A stretch of DNA of 5,427 nt from Solirubrobacteraceae bacterium. Lineage in GTDB: Bacteria; Actinomycetota; Thermoleophilia; Solirubrobacterales; Solirubrobacteraceae. Below the pieces are notes generated by a model that made no database searches, had not been told where the DNA came from, and saw only the letters and a program-made list of their open reading frames with translations. The position numbers and the translations under genes were made by a program. Numbering within the stretch: the first letter of the stretch is position 1; each line of letters begins with the position of its first letter. The stretch lies in contig JAEMSV010000186.1 of NCBI GenBank assembly GCA_016462625.1, positions 1 to 5,427 on the forward strand. Reading direction: 5' to 3'. Below are positions 5,276-5,427 of the stretch, in pieces.

Positions 5276-5427
5276 TTACGCCGCGCGGAAGTTCGGTGGG
5301 GGCGACGAGGCGGTCGGCGGCCCGGTGGAGGCACCCGGAAGCGGCACCGCGGCGGCGTCGCCGACCGGGACCGCGTGGGCGGGCGTCGCGGGGTCCGGGG
5401 CCATCGTGGGCGCCGGCGCGAGTGGGC
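5276..5427 (-). CDS. Possible C-terminal tail of a Pro/Ala-rich protein, truncated by the window edge
   Basis: On the minus strand a frame is open from the right edge to a TAA at 5278-5276 and gives 49 residues, rich in Pro, Ala and Thr, ending in SSPPPNFRAA. Such tails are common as flexible linkers or wall-spanning segments in high-GC bacteria. The strand matches the neighbouring AIM24 gene, and 45 of 49 third codon positions are G or C. However, a plus-strand frame over the same bases (phase of codon 5325) is equally open, has the same third-position bias and would encode a Gly/Ala-rich segment, possibly from GTG 5211. The strand is therefore uncertain, and no function can be given. Confidence 0.35.
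   Translation of the reverse strand, partial: PLAPAPTMAPDPATPAHAVPVGDAAAVPLPGASTGPPTASSPPPNFRAA

Overview
The window is GC-rich throughout, with coding frames whose third positions are almost all G or C, GTG used as a start, and a leaderless-type promoter signature. This points to a high-GC actinomycete-like bacterium. The mix of genes (stand-alone LigD-type modules, HxlR and Fur regulators, an AIM24 protein) would suit Thermoleophilia/Solirubrobacterales, but that placement is an inference and no marker gene is present to prove it.

Left half, plus strand: the 3' part of a cytochrome P450 gene runs in from the left edge. After a 31-nt gap comes a two-gene DNA repair unit: a stand-alone ATP-dependent DNA ligase with the LigD/LigC-type core, and a LigD-type primase-polymerase that overlaps it by 4 nt (ATGA). 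A 3'-phosphoesterase/nuclease domain and Ku are not seen. The ligase start sits 6 nt after a TANNNT box, so the pair probably has its own promoter although it lies close behind the P450.

Centre: the repair unit meets a leftward gene group tail to tail. The 33-nt gap is nearly filled by a perfect 16-bp inverted repeat that carries the polymerase stop codon in one arm and ends one base before the stop of the opposing gene. It probably acts as a bidirectional terminator.

Right half, minus strand, in transcription order: an open Pro/Ala-rich frame at the right edge (uncertain), an AIM24-family protein with a hairpin terminator, an HxlR-family regulator behind an AT-rich promoter that contains a 17-nt imperfect palindrome, a Fur-family regulator that has lost the usual CxxC zinc motif, and a small lipoprotein of unknown function whose GTG start overlaps the fur stop by 4 nt. 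hxlR, fur and the lipoprotein gene could be one transcript with two regulators at its head.

No RNA gene, CRISPR array, insertion sequence or other mobile element was seen. All recognised genes belong to known families. The less ordinary points are the ligase-polymerase pair and its leaderless start, the stop-sharing palindrome, the cysteine-rich HxlR with its likely operator, and the CxxC-less Fur coupled to an unknown lipoprotein.
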